Of a stretch of DNA of 41,489 bases, positions 1 through 8,405 are shown piece after piece. A model generated the notes under the pieces. That model did not search any database and was not told the DNA's origin. It saw only the letters and a list, made by a program, of their open reading frames with translations. This DNA is from Sphingomonas endophytica (GTDB lineage Bacteria > Pseudomonadota > Alphaproteobacteria > Sphingomonadales > Sphingomonadaceae). Made by a program: the position numbers and the translations under genes. Positions within the stretch are counted from its first letter, which is position 1; the number at the start of each line of letters is the position of its first letter. The DNA lies in NCBI RefSeq assembly GCF_014199415.1, contig NZ_JACIJN010000016.1, positions 1 through 41,489 of the forward strand, read 5' to 3'.

Positions 1-229
1 GAGCCGTTCCTGCACAATTTCACGTATGGAAAACGTAAAAAAGACACATGAAACGACTTAAGCTTCTATCGACCCCCGTGCACCTTGAATGCACAAGACC
101 CGCAGAGCCGCCGCCCACATGTCCCTTCATCTAACCTACAATGTCAAAGAGCCCGCCGACAGCAAACCGGACAATCGATCAATCCCGCTATCCCTAGCGA
201 AAGACCGCTGTCCGTCGATGTGGCGACCG
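1..229. other. Left-edge stretch without a supported gene
   Basis: I see no convincing gene here. The composition is visibly more AT-rich and irregular than the coding DNA to the right. A small hairpin (GTGCA at 78-82 pairing with TGCAC at 90-94) is present. A short plus-strand open frame at 85-267 has no Shine-Dalgarno, no recognisable motif and no codon bias, and was not accepted. The stretch may hold regulatory DNA for a gene beyond the left edge. Confidence 0.4.
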
Positions 230-418
230 TCAGAACCGCGCCCTCAATAGGTGCGCCCCGTCGGTGAACAGCCCTCTAAGGGGGTCCGCCAGATCGGTCA
301 AGCGATTCGATGACACTTTTTTTGCCCGGGTGCGACGAACCTGCGTCAGCGCCCGCGCTACGCCCTCAAACAGGTTGATCGAGGTGACTTGAGGGAACGG
401 CGCGGGGCGGCGGCTCAT
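230..418 (-). CDS. Possible small basic hypothetical protein (62 aa)
   Basis: I do not recognise this protein. It is a 62-residue, Arg-rich product with a central helix-like stretch (INLFEGVARALTQVRRTRA). The start ATG (418-416 on the minus strand) has a purine-rich AGGGAG about 8 nt upstream, so translation is plausible. It diverges from the SDR gene and the two start codons are only 38 nt apart, so their leaders overlap. There is no transmembrane segment or cysteine motif. It could be a small conserved protein or a chance frame in GC-rich DNA; the Shine-Dalgarno is the main support. Confidence 0.35.
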   Translation of the reverse strand: MSRRPAPFPQVTSINLFEGVARALTQVRRTRAKKVSSNRLTDLADPLRGLFTDGAHLLRARF

Positions 419-456
419 TGGTCGCGCTCCCTCCCCTTTTCCAGGAGCTTGCCGTC

Positions 457-1314
457 ATGACCGATCGCCCCACGCCGCCCTATCCCGAGCAGCAGCAGTC
501 GATGCCGGGCAGCACCGCGGCGATGAACCCCCGCCCCGATCATGGCGAGGACAGCTATGTCGGCCACGGCCGGCTGACCGATCGCAAGACGTTGATCACC
601 GGCGGCGACAGCGGGATCGGCCGCGCGGTGGCGCTTGCCTATGCGCGCGAGGGAGCCGATGTCGCGATCGCCTATCTCGACGAGCATGACGATGCCGAGG
701 AAACGAAGCGGCTGGTCGAGGACGCCGGGCGGCAGGCGCTGCTGATCCCCGGCGACATCAGCGATCCGGCGCATGCCCGCGCGGTGATCGAGCAGACGGC
801 CGCGGCGTTCGGGCGGATCGACGTGCTGGTCAACAATGCCGCGCATCAGGCCAGCTTCCAGTCGCTCGCCGACATCCCGGACGAGGAATGGCAGCTGACC
901 TTCGCGGTCAACATCCATGCGATGTTCTATCTGTCCAAGGCCGCGTTGCCGCATCTGCGCGCGGGATCGTCGATCATCAATACGACCTCGATCAATGCCG
1001 ACAGCCCCAACGAGCAGTTGCTGGCCTATGCGACCACCAAGGGCGCGATCCACAACTTCACCGCCGGACTGGCGCAGATGCTCGCCGAGCGGAAGATCCG
1101 TGTCAACGCGGTCGCGCCGGGTCCGGTATGGACGCCGCTGATCCCCTCGACGATGCCGCCGGAGAAGGTCAAGACCTTCGGCAGCAACACGCCGCTCGGC
1201 CGCGCCGCGCAGCCGGCCGAACTCGCCCCGCCTTATGTGATGCTCGCCAGCGACGAGGCGAGCTACATTACCGGCGCGACGATCCCGGTCACGGGGGGAC
1301 GACCTTTCCTCTAG
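457..1314 (+). CDS. SDR family oxidoreductase, general-stress type (YghA/YdaD-like)
   Basis: This is a 285-aa NAD(P)-dependent short-chain dehydrogenase of the subgroup carrying a Pro-rich N-terminal extension of about 40 residues (PTPPYPEQQQSMPG), as in E. coli YghA and Bacillus general stress proteins. Visible features are the nucleotide-binding TGGDSGIG at residues 48-55, NNAA at 126-129, catalytic Ser178, Tyr191 and Lys195 (YATTK), and a C-terminal ITGATIPVTGG. All catalytic residues are present, so it should be active; the substrate is unknown. The ATG at 457 was chosen over a TTG at 418 because AGGAG at 443-447 is correctly spaced and the protein then begins as relatives do. It stands alone; a strong hairpin follows the stop. 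Members of this group are often stress-induced, but I found no sigma-EcfG promoter upstream. Confidence 0.93.
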   Translation: MTDRPTPPYPEQQQSMPGSTAAMNPRPDHGEDSYVGHGRLTDRKTLITGGDSGIGRAVALAYAREGADVAIAYLDEHDDAEETKRLVEDAGRQALLIPGDISDPAHARAVIEQTAAAFGRIDVLVNNAAHQASFQSLADIPDEEWQLTFAVNIHAMFYLSKAALPHLRAGSSIINTTSINADSPNEQLLAYATTKGAIHNFTAGLAQMLAERKIRVNAVAPGPVWTPLIPSTMPPEKVKTFGSNTPLGRAAQPAELAPPYVMLASDEASYITGATIPVTGGRPFL

Positions 1315-1322
1315 GCGGGCCG

Positions 1323-1351
1323 GCGCCCCATCCGTCGCGCGGGTGGGGCGC
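1323..1351 (+). terminator. Strong hairpin after the SDR gene
   Basis: GCGCCCCA (1323-1330) pairs with TGGGGCGC (1344-1351), and the stem extends inward by TCCG/CGGG to give about 12 bp closing a TCGCG loop. It starts 8 nt after the SDR stop and is followed by a short pyrimidine run (TTCTGCT). It probably terminates the SDR transcript. It ends only 18 nt before the next start codon, so it could also form in the leader of the channel gene. Confidence 0.5.
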
Positions 1352-1369
1352 TTCTGCTATCGGCCGGCA

Positions 1370-3727
1370 ATGCCGATCCGTCCTTCGATCCGCGCCGCGC
1401 TGGCGCTGTTGCTTCTGTTGCTCGCGCCGCGCGTCTACGCCCAGGAGGCCGAGGTCAGTCCGGCGACACGGCTGGCGCGCGCCGAGGCCGATGTCCGCGC
1501 GGTCGATCGCGCGCTGGACCTGCGCGTCGACGATGACGCGCGCGGCGCATTGCGCGAGCGGATCATCGCGGCGCGGGTCGCTGCGACCGCCGCGACGGCC
1601 GACCTCGCCGATCAGCTCGCGCTGGTCGATGCGCGACTCGCCGGTCTCGGACCGGCCGGCGGCGCCGAGGCCGGCGATCTGCGCGCCCAGCGCCAGCAAT
1701 TGTCGCGGCAGCATATGGTACTCGATTCGAGCGTGAAGCGCGGGCGGCTGATCGGGGTCGAGGCGCAACAGCTCGCCGACGAACTCGACCAGAGCGTCGC
1801 CGAACGCTTCAGCCAGACGATCGCCGCGCGCAGCCCGTCGCCGGTGCTGCCCGGCTTCTGGGTAGCGGTGCTCGACGCGCTGCCGCGCGATCTGCGGCGC
1901 GCGGAAGGCTATCTGGCGAACGGCGTGGATGCGGTCACGCGAAGCCGCGGGCGGGTGTGGCCGGCGTTGTTCGGACTGCTCGCGGCGCTGGCGATCGGCT
2001 TTCCGGCGCGCACCGCGGCGCAGCGGCTGGGGCAGCGCTTCCTGATCGAGGACGCGCCCGGTCACCGCGTGCGGCGCTCCGCCGCCGCGATCTGGCGCGT
2101 GATGATCGGGACGGTCGCGCCGTTCCTCGCCGTCGCGGTGCTGATGGCCGGATTGCGCTGGGCGCGGCTCCTGCCGACGACATGGGAGGCGGTCGCGGAT
2201 GCGCTAACCGTCGCTACCACTTACGCCTGTTTCGCGTCGGCGGTGACGGGGGCGCTGCTGATGCGGAACCAGCCGAGCTGGCGGGTGGCGCCGATCGCCG
2301 ACGATGTCGCGATCGAGCTGCGCCCGTATAGCTGGCTGCTCGCCGCCATCGCCTTCGTCAGCTATATGCTGGAGGCACTGAACGGCGCGATCGGCACCAG
2401 CCCCGCGGCGCAGAGCGCTACGCATGTGCTGGAAATCATTCTCCATCTCGCGCTGCTTGCCGGAGCGTTGCTGGCGGTCGGGCGGCTGCGCGCCAACCGC
2501 GCCGAGGAGGCCGCGACCGCGCCGATGCGCGCGGGGCTGGGCGCGGTGGCGCTGGTCGCGTGGCTGCTGGCGCTGGCGACGCTGGCGGCGTTGTTGCTGG
2601 GATTCCTCGGCTTTGCGCTGTTCGTCATGCAGTTGATCGGCTGGAGCGTGGTGCTCGCTGCCGCAACCTATCTGCTCATGGCGGCTGCGGACGATCTGGC
2701 GGTGACGGTCTTCGCCCGCGACAGCGCGCTCGGTCGCGCGCTGTCGCGGGGATTGGGGCTGCGGGGCGCTGTCGTCGACCAGTTTGGCGTGCTCCTGTCC
2801 GGGGTGGTGCGGCTGACGCTCGCGCTGGTCGCGCTCGGGCTGTTCTTCGTGCCGTTCGGGACCGGCAGCGGGATCGGCACGCTGCTGGCGCGGCTCGGGC
2901 TGCTGGCGCAGGGCGTGCAGGTCGGCGGGATCTCGGTCTCGCCGGGTGCGATCGTCCGCGGGATCGCGGTGCTGTTCATCGGGCTGGCGCTGGTGCGCGC
3001 GTTCCGCCGCTGGCTGGAGGACAAATATCTGCCCGCCACCGATCTCGACGGATCGGCGCGCAACTCGGTCGGGCTGGTCGCGCGCTACGTCGGCATCGCA
3101 CTGGCGGTGATCTGGGCGCTGGCGTCGCTGGGGATCGGCGTCGAGCGGATCGCGCTGCTGCTGTCGGCGCTGTCGGTCGGAATCGGCTTCGGGCTGCAGG
3201 CGATCACGTCGAACTTCGTCTCGGGGCTGATCCTGCTCGCCGAACGCCCGATCAAGATCGGCGACTGGATCCGCGTCGGCACCGACGAGGGCGACGTCAA
3301 GCGGATCAGCGTCCGCTCGACCGAGATCGCGCTCGCCGACCATTCGACGCTGATCGTCCCCAATTCGGAGCTCATCACCAAATCGGTGCTCAACAAGACG
3401 CTGGCCGGGCCGCTCGGCCGCATCCAGATCCAGTTCGCGGTGCCGCTGGAGGCCGATGCCGACCGGGTGAGCGCGATCGTCGCCGAGACGTTCGCCGCTG
3501 AAACGGAGATACTCGACGACCCCGCGCCGAAGGTGTTCATCGATTCGATCGCCGACGGCAGGATTTTCTTCAACTGCTTCGCGCATGTCGCCTCGCCACG
3601 CGTCGCTTATGGCACGCGCAGCGCAGTATTGACGGTCTTGCTTCGAAGCTTTCGCAAAGAAAACATCGACATAGGTACAATACCACAACGTATGGAATTG
3701 ATCGGACGAAAAGAAGACATGGATTAA
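1370..3727 (+). CDS. Large MscS-family mechanosensitive channel with periplasmic N-domain
   Basis: This 785-aa inner-membrane channel opens under membrane tension to release solutes. It begins with a signal peptide (residues 1-25, ending RVYAQ), then a helical Ala/Arg-rich periplasmic region of about 150 residues resembling DUF3772, then roughly ten hydrophobic segments. The MscS core lies near the C-terminus: a pore helix rich in Gly/Ala (LLLSALSVGIGFGLQAI), the beta-domain signature (ERPIKIGDWIRV, then VPNSELI) and a C-terminal alpha/beta domain. The layout matches the large MscK/YbdG-like or DUF3772 type rather than the small E. coli MscS. The ATG at 1370 was chosen over one at 1343 because it places the signal peptide at the N-terminus. 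The gene ends about 70 nt before the GGDEF-EAL gene; no terminator is obvious there. Confidence 0.93.
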   Translation: MPIRPSIRAALALLLLLLAPRVYAQEAEVSPATRLARAEADVRAVDRALDLRVDDDARGALRERIIAARVAATAATADLADQLALVDARLAGLGPAGGAEAGDLRAQRQQLSRQHMVLDSSVKRGRLIGVEAQQLADELDQSVAERFSQTIAARSPSPVLPGFWVAVLDALPRDLRRAEGYLANGVDAVTRSRGRVWPALFGLLAALAIGFPARTAAQRLGQRFLIEDAPGHRVRRSAAAIWRVMIGTVAPFLAVAVLMAGLRWARLLPTTWEAVADALTVATTYACFASAVTGALLMRNQPSWRVAPIADDVAIELRPYSWLLAAIAFVSYMLEALNGAIGTSPAAQSATHVLEIILHLALLAGALLAVGRLRANRAEEAATAPMRAGLGAVALVAWLLALATLAALLLGFLGFALFVMQLIGWSVVLAAATYLLMAAADDLAVTVFARDSALGRALSRGLGLRGAVVDQFGVLLSGVVRLTLALVALGLFFVPFGTGSGIGTLLARLGLLAQGVQVGGISVSPGAIVRGIAVLFIGLALVRAFRRWLEDKYLPATDLDGSARNSVGLVARYVGIALAVIWALASLGIGVERIALLLSALSVGIGFGLQAITSNFVSGLILLAERPIKIGDWIRVGTDEGDVKRISVRSTEIALADHSTLIVPNSELITKSVLNKTLAGPLGRIQIQFAVPLEADADRVSAIVAETFAAETEILDDPAPKVFIDSIADGRIFFNCFAHVASPRVAYGTRSAVLTVLLRSFRKENIDIGTIPQRMELIGRKEDMD

Positions 3728-3797
3728 TGTGATGCCTCCATTTTAACGCTAGATTAAGTTCTGGATAGTTGAAAGCGGGGGGGGGGAGGCAACGCAC

Positions 3798-5753
3798 GTG
3801 CGCAGGGGGCAGCACCGGCGATTTCGTCGCTGGTATCAGGATCTGGGAAGACACCCGCGGCTTGCCGTTGCGCAAGTTGTCGCACTTCAGCGGCAATTAT
3901 CCTTTCTTTACGCGCTGTTACTCGTCAACTCCATCGCGATTGCCGTAACCCACCACGCCGTCGCGCCGATGGTGTTGAGCACTGCCATCCCGCTGCTCCT
4001 CTTCGCGCTGAGCGGCATACGCCTGTTCCACTGGTGGCGCCGCGATCGGCTGGCGGAGATACCGACCCCCGCCGAGGCGCGGCGCCTGTTGCGGATGATC
4101 ACCATCGCCGGACCGCTGCTCGCGCTCACCTACGTCCTGTGGTCGATCGCGTTGCTGGAGTACGGCAGCCCGATCCAGCAGGCGCATGTGATGATCTACG
4201 TCACCACCACCGCGATCGGCTGCATCTTCTGCCTGAGCGCGCTGCCGCAGGCCGCGCTGCTGGTCGGGCTGGTCGTGATCCCCGCCTTCATCGCGGCGTG
4301 TCTCGCGCACCAGGACATGATGTACACCGTCATCGCGGTGAACGTCGGACTGGTGCTGGCGGTCTTGCTGCGCGTGCTGTTCAACAGCTTCGACCATTTC
4401 CACCAACAAGTGATGTCGCAGGCGCGACTCGCGCGCCAGCATGGCGAGCTGGTCCGGCTGAACCAGGAAAACGAGCGACTGGCGCATACCGACAGCCTGA
4501 CCGGCCTGCCCAATCGCCGCCGCTTCCACGACGATCTCGCCGAACTGGTCGCGAGCGACGCCGCCGGGCCGTTCGCGGTCGGGCTGCTCGATCTCGACCG
4601 CTTCAAGCCGGTCAACGACACGTTCGGCCATCATGTCGGCGATACGTTGCTGATCAAGTTGGCGGAACGGATGCGGTTGCTGCTCGTCGGCGGGGCGACC
4701 CTTTACCGGCTGGGGGGCGACGAATTCGGATTGCTGGTCCCGGGCAACCCGCATGCCGCGGCGGTGATCGGCGAGCGGCTCTGCGCGGCACTAAGCGAGC
4801 CGTTCGTCATCGCCGAACTGACCGTGACCGTGGGCGGCTCGCTGGGGATCGCCCTGTTCCCCGACGGCGGGACCGTCGCGACCGAACTGTTCGACCGCGC
4901 CGATTACGCGCTCTACCATGCCAAGCGCGTGCAGGGTGGCGGCCTGTGCATCTTCACTCCCGATCTGGAGACCGCGATCCGTCGCGACCGGGAGATCGAG
5001 GCGGCGCTGCACGCCTGCGCGTTCGACGAGGAACTGCACCTCCACGGCCAGCCGATCGTCGGCGCGCGCACCGGGCAGGTCGAGGCGATCGAGCTGCTCG
5101 TCCGCTGGCACAGTCCGCTGGTCGGCAACGTGCCGCCGGGCGATTTCATCCCGATCGCCGAACGCTCGACCCTGATCCACGGGATCACGCTGGCGGTGTT
5201 CCGCAAGGGGCTGGCGGTGGCGCGGCTGTTGCCGGCGCACATCGCGTTGTCGTTCAACATCTCGGCCTGCGACCTCCACTCGCCCGCGACGCTGGGGGCG
5301 ATCGAGCATGAACTGCTCGCCTCGGGGATCGCGCCGACGCGGATCTGGATTGAGGTGACCGAGACCGCGGTGATGCGCGATCCGGTCGCGGCCGGGCGGG
5401 TGCTGCAACGCCTGCGCCGGCTGGGCATGAAGGTCGCGCTCGACGATTTCGGCACCGGCCATTCCAGCCTCAGCAACCTCCACCAATTGCCGCTCGACAA
5501 GGTCAAGATCGATCGCAGCTTCATCAACGATCTGCAGGCGCAGCGCGGCTGGGCGGTGGTGGAGGCGATGGTCGGGCTGTGCCGCGCGCTGTCGCTCGAA
5601 TGCGTCGCCGAGGGGGTGGAGACCAGCGAACAGCTCGACACGCTGCTGCGAATGGGGTGCGAACATATGCAGGGCTATCTTTTCGGAGAGCCACTGCCGG
5701 TCGCGATGCTTCCCGATGCGGTGCCGCTCATCGGACACCGCGCCGCCGCCTGA
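3798..5753 (+). CDS. Membrane GGDEF-EAL protein (cyclic di-GMP turnover)
   Basis: This 651-aa protein has six or so N-terminal hydrophobic segments (residues 35-190), a short coiled-coil linker, a GGDEF domain (about 230-390) and an EAL domain (about 400-640). The GGDEF motif is intact at 306-310, with the upstream DLDRFKPVND metal/substrate motif. The inhibitory RxxD I-site is not seen in its usual place before GGDEF. The EAL domain has ELL at 432-434 in place of EAL but keeps FIPIAE, IEVTE, DDFGTG, the KIDRSFI lysine and EGVE, so phosphodiesterase activity is likely. The start is GTG with GGGGAGG (3783-3789) 8 nt upstream. The net enzymatic direction (making or degrading c-di-GMP) cannot be told from sequence. 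It appears monocistronic. Confidence 0.95.
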   Translation: MRRGQHRRFRRWYQDLGRHPRLAVAQVVALQRQLSFLYALLLVNSIAIAVTHHAVAPMVLSTAIPLLLFALSGIRLFHWWRRDRLAEIPTPAEARRLLRMITIAGPLLALTYVLWSIALLEYGSPIQQAHVMIYVTTTAIGCIFCLSALPQAALLVGLVVIPAFIAACLAHQDMMYTVIAVNVGLVLAVLLRVLFNSFDHFHQQVMSQARLARQHGELVRLNQENERLAHTDSLTGLPNRRRFHDDLAELVASDAAGPFAVGLLDLDRFKPVNDTFGHHVGDTLLIKLAERMRLLLVGGATLYRLGGDEFGLLVPGNPHAAAVIGERLCAALSEPFVIAELTVTVGGSLGIALFPDGGTVATELFDRADYALYHAKRVQGGGLCIFTPDLETAIRRDREIEAALHACAFDEELHLHGQPIVGARTGQVEAIELLVRWHSPLVGNVPPGDFIPIAERSTLIHGITLAVFRKGLAVARLLPAHIALSFNISACDLHSPATLGAIEHELLASGIAPTRIWIEVTETAVMRDPVAAGRVLQRLRRLGMKVALDDFGTGHSSLSNLHQLPLDKVKIDRSFINDLQAQRGWAVVEAMVGLCRALSLECVAEGVETSEQLDTLLRMGCEHMQGYLFGEPLPVAMLPDAVPLIGHRAAA

Positions 5754-5928
5754 CGGCGCGATACTGCAAGGTCGATGATCCGCGGTGCGTTCGTCGCCTC
5801 GAAGGACGGATGCGCGGCGGATCGGTGCAGATTGGTCCGCCCGGCCCGTCGCGCCGAACGGACATGTCGATGCCCGCCGGGACGAATGATCGCTTTCCGC
5901 AATTGCCGTCGCGCCTTAACGGCCGCGC

Positions 5929-7134
5929 ATGCCGCGCCCGTTCGCCCCGACCCACCGGCTGCTCGCCGCCTTTTCACTCGCCCATGCCGGCGCGGTGATC
6001 GGCTATCTGCCGTTCCTGTCGCTGCTGCTGCCGCTCAAGATCGATCGACTGGCGGGCGAGGCGCGGATCGGGTGGCTCACCGTCGCGATCGTGCTGGGCG
6101 CGGCCACCGCCAGCGGCGCCAATATTCTGTTCGGCTGGCTCAGCGATCGGTCGTTTGCGCGCGGCGGCGGGCGCCGCGGCTCGATCGCGGGCGGGCTGGT
6201 CGCGGTCGCGCTCAGTTATGGCGCAATCGCGCTCGCCGACCGGCCCGTGACGCTGATCGGCGCGGTGCTGGCGTTCCAGATCGCGGTCAATGCGGTGCTC
6301 GCGCCGATGATGGCGATCATGGCCGACGAGATCCCCGACGATCAGCGCGGGCTGGCCGGTGGGTTGCTCGCGATCGGGCCGCCGGCCGCGGGCGCGGTTT
6401 CGGCGCTGCTGGTCGCCGATGCCGGGCGGAGCGAGGCGGCGCGGCTGGCGCTGATCGCCGGGTTGACGATCGCCGCGGTGCTGCCGCTGCTCGTCGTCCG
6501 CCGCCCGCTGGTGGCGGTCGCACCGCCGTCGCCTGCCACCGCACCGAGCCACCGCTTGTGGGTCGCGAGCCTCGCGCGGCTGCTGGTGCAGCTCGCCGGG
6601 GGGGCGCTGTCGCTGTACCTGCTCTATTATTTCCAGAGCATCGCCGGCAGCGTTCCGCCCGCGACGCTTGCCGCACGGGTCGGGACGCTGCTGACGATCA
6701 GCTATATCCTGCCGCTGCCGATCGCGGTGGTCGCCGGGCGGCTGTCGGATCAGGCAGCGCGGCGCACGCCGTTCCTCGTCGGCGCGGCGGTGGTGGCGAC
6801 GCTTGGGCTGCTCGCAATGGCGACGGTCGCGCACCCGGTCGCCGGCGCGATCGGCTTCGTCACCTATTCGGTTGCCGCCGCGGTGTTCCTCGCGCTGCAT
6901 CAGGCGTTTGCGGTGCGGTTGCTCCCCGACCCGCGGCATCGCGGACGCGATCTGGGGCTCATCAACCTGTCGAACACCGTTCCGTCGCTGCTCGGGCCGT
7001 TGCTGACCTGGGCGCTGGCGACGCCGGGAGACTTCACGCTGCTGCTGCTGGTGCTCGCGGCGCTGACGCTGGCGGGCGGCGTGCTGATCCTGCCGCTGCG
7101 GCGGATCCGCGCAGCGGACGGCGGCGCGCGCTAG
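5929..7134 (+). CDS. MFS transporter
   Basis: This is a 401-aa major facilitator superfamily permease with about 12 hydrophobic helices. The loop 2-3 signature appears as GWLSDRSFARGGGRR, and a degenerate second copy as GRLSDQAARRTPF in the C-terminal half. The substrate cannot be deduced; the shape of the N-terminus (PTHRLLAAFSLAHAGAVIGYLPFLSLLLPL) recalls sugar or drug permeases of proteobacteria. The ATG at 5929 has no good Shine-Dalgarno, and the 175-nt gap upstream holds no other gene. It converges with the LysR gene; their stops are 62 nt apart and no clear terminator lies between them. Confidence 0.88.
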   Translation: MPRPFAPTHRLLAAFSLAHAGAVIGYLPFLSLLLPLKIDRLAGEARIGWLTVAIVLGAATASGANILFGWLSDRSFARGGGRRGSIAGGLVAVALSYGAIALADRPVTLIGAVLAFQIAVNAVLAPMMAIMADEIPDDQRGLAGGLLAIGPPAAGAVSALLVADAGRSEAARLALIAGLTIAAVLPLLVVRRPLVAVAPPSPATAPSHRLWVASLARLLVQLAGGALSLYLLYYFQSIAGSVPPATLAARVGTLLTISYILPLPIAVVAGRLSDQAARRTPFLVGAAVVATLGLLAMATVAHPVAGAIGFVTYSVAAAVFLALHQAFAVRLLPDPRHRGRDLGLINLSNTVPSLLGPLLTWALATPGDFTLLLLVLAALTLAGGVLILPLRRIRAADGGAR

Positions 7135-7196
7135 ACTTCGATCCACTCACGTGGCAGCGGCACCGGCCCGCTGATCCAGCCTTGCTGGGTCGGACT

Positions 7197-7988
7197 CTAG
7201 CGCCCGAGCGCCTCGACCAGCGCCTGCACCTTGCGCTGCCGCCATTGCGGAGTCGGCGCGACCAGCCAATAGCCCAGCCGCGACGGCTGCGCGTCGCCGA
7301 CCACCACGACGCGGCCGGCGGCGATGTCGCGCGCCGCGAGCATCTCGGGCACGGTCGCGCGGCCCAGCCCGGCCGCGGCGGCGTCGATCGCCAGCCCGGC
7401 GTCGCCGACCCGCACCTGCCCGGCGCTGTCCGGCTCGGGCGCGCCCGGCCACAGGATCGCGGTGTCCGCCGCCCCGTCCGCGCGCGCGACCGTCACCAGC
7501 CCCTCGCTCTCGATCGCCTCGCCCTCGTGCGTGCCCGGCCCCTCGCCCCAGCGGATCGCGAGGTCGAGATTGGCCTCGGTGAAGTCCATCCCCTCATCGG
7601 CCGCGACCAGCACGAAGCGCAGGTCGGGGTCGGTCGCGGCGATCTCGGCGAGCCGCGGGAGCAGCCACTTCTCGGTCACGTCGCGCGGGGCGGCGATCGT
7701 CAGCGACTTGGACGATTGCCCGGCCTGCATCGCGCGCACCGCTTCCTCGAATTCGAGGAACGCCTGACGCAGCGGCGCGAGCCCCGCCTCGCCCTCCGGA
7801 GTCAGCTCCAGCCCCTTGGTGGTGCGGCGGAACAGCACGACGCCGAGCGTATCCTCGAGCGCGCGGATCTGCTGCCCGACCGCCGCCGGGGTCACCGCCA
7901 GCTCGTCGGCGGCGCGGGTGAAGGACAAATGGCGCGCCGCGGCGTCGAGCACGCGCAAGCCGTTGAGCGGCAGGTGGGTCCGCTTCAC
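7197..7988 (-). CDS. LysR-family transcriptional regulator (GcvA-like)
   Basis: This 263-aa regulator has an N-terminal winged helix-turn-helix (residues 1-60, with LSFTRAADELAVTPAAVGQQ typical of the GcvA branch) and a LysR substrate-binding domain of slightly shortened length. The start is GTG, 4 nt after the apaG stop, so it is probably co-transcribed with metZ and apaG. That suggests, but does not prove, a role in sulfur amino acid or amino acid control; LysR regulators usually act on divergent genes, and none is divergent here. After the TAG stop the same frame stays open for another 21 codons (to 7131). Confidence 0.92.
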   Translation of the reverse strand: MKRTHLPLNGLRVLDAAARHLSFTRAADELAVTPAAVGQQIRALEDTLGVVLFRRTTKGLELTPEGEAGLAPLRQAFLEFEEAVRAMQAGQSSKSLTIAAPRDVTEKWLLPRLAEIAATDPDLRFVLVAADEGMDFTEANLDLAIRWGEGPGTHEGEAIESEGLVTVARADGAADTAILWPGAPEPDSAGQVRVGDAGLAIDAAAAGLGRATVPEMLAARDIAAGRVVVVGDAQPSRLGYWLVAPTPQWRQRKVQALVEALGR

Positions 7989-7992
7989 CGCG

Positions 7993-8391
7993 TCACTCCG
8001 CCACCGCGGGCGCGTGGAGCGCGAAGCGCGGGATCGCGACGTCGAACACGCGCCCGTCTTCGGCGACCATCCGGTAGCTGCCCTGCATCGCCCCGCTCGG
8101 CGTGGCGAGCGGACAGCCGGAGACGTAATCGTAGCTGCCTTCGGGCTGGATGACCGGCTGTTCGCCGACCACGCCCTCGCCCTCGACGGTATGGCGCGTG
8201 CCGGCGCCGTCGGTGATGATCCAGTGCCGCGTCAGCAATTGCACCGCGCCCGCGCCGTCATTCTCGATCCGGATGTGATAGGCCCAGAACCACCGCCCGC
8301 GCGTCGGCTCGGACTGTTCGGCGAGATAGCTGACTGAGACGCGGACGGTGACGTCCTCGGTGGTGGCGGCGTCGGTGAACAACGCCTCCAT
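7993..8391 (-). CDS. apaG: ApaG protein (Co2+/Mg2+ efflux-associated)
   Basis: This 132-aa single-domain beta-sandwich protein of the ApaG/DUF525 family is recognisable by VTVRVSVSYL, RWFWAYHIRIEN, LLTRHWIITD, EGEGVVGEQPVIQPEG and YVSGCPL...GSMQGSY-like stretches. ApaG is linked to divalent cation homeostasis, but its biochemical role is not settled. The ATG at 8391 gives the usual family length. An in-frame GTG at 8409 would overlap the metZ stop by 4 nt (GTGA) and add six residues; it is a real alternative for translational coupling. It sits between metZ and the LysR gene and is probably in one transcript with both. Confidence 0.93.
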   Translation of the reverse strand: MEALFTDAATTEDVTVRVSVSYLAEQSEPTRGRWFWAYHIRIENDGAGAVQLLTRHWIITDGAGTRHTVEGEGVVGEQPVIQPEGSYDYVSGCPLATPSGAMQGSYRMVAEDGRVFDVAIPRFALHAPAVAE

Positions 8392-8405
8392 GCCGGTGGC
8401 GGTGC

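Noticed and set aside
391..420. Sigma-EcfG (general stress) promoter before the SDR gene
   Set aside because: GGAAC is present at 394-398, but no GTT-type -10 element occurs 16-17 nt downstream.
2204..3688. Very long antisense open frames (for example 2204-3688, 3918-4754 and 5974-7146 on the minus strand)
   Set aside because: They are out-of-frame shadows of strong genes, with Arg/Gln/Asp-rich low-complexity translations, no motifs and no ribosome sites; this is normal in GC-rich coding DNA.
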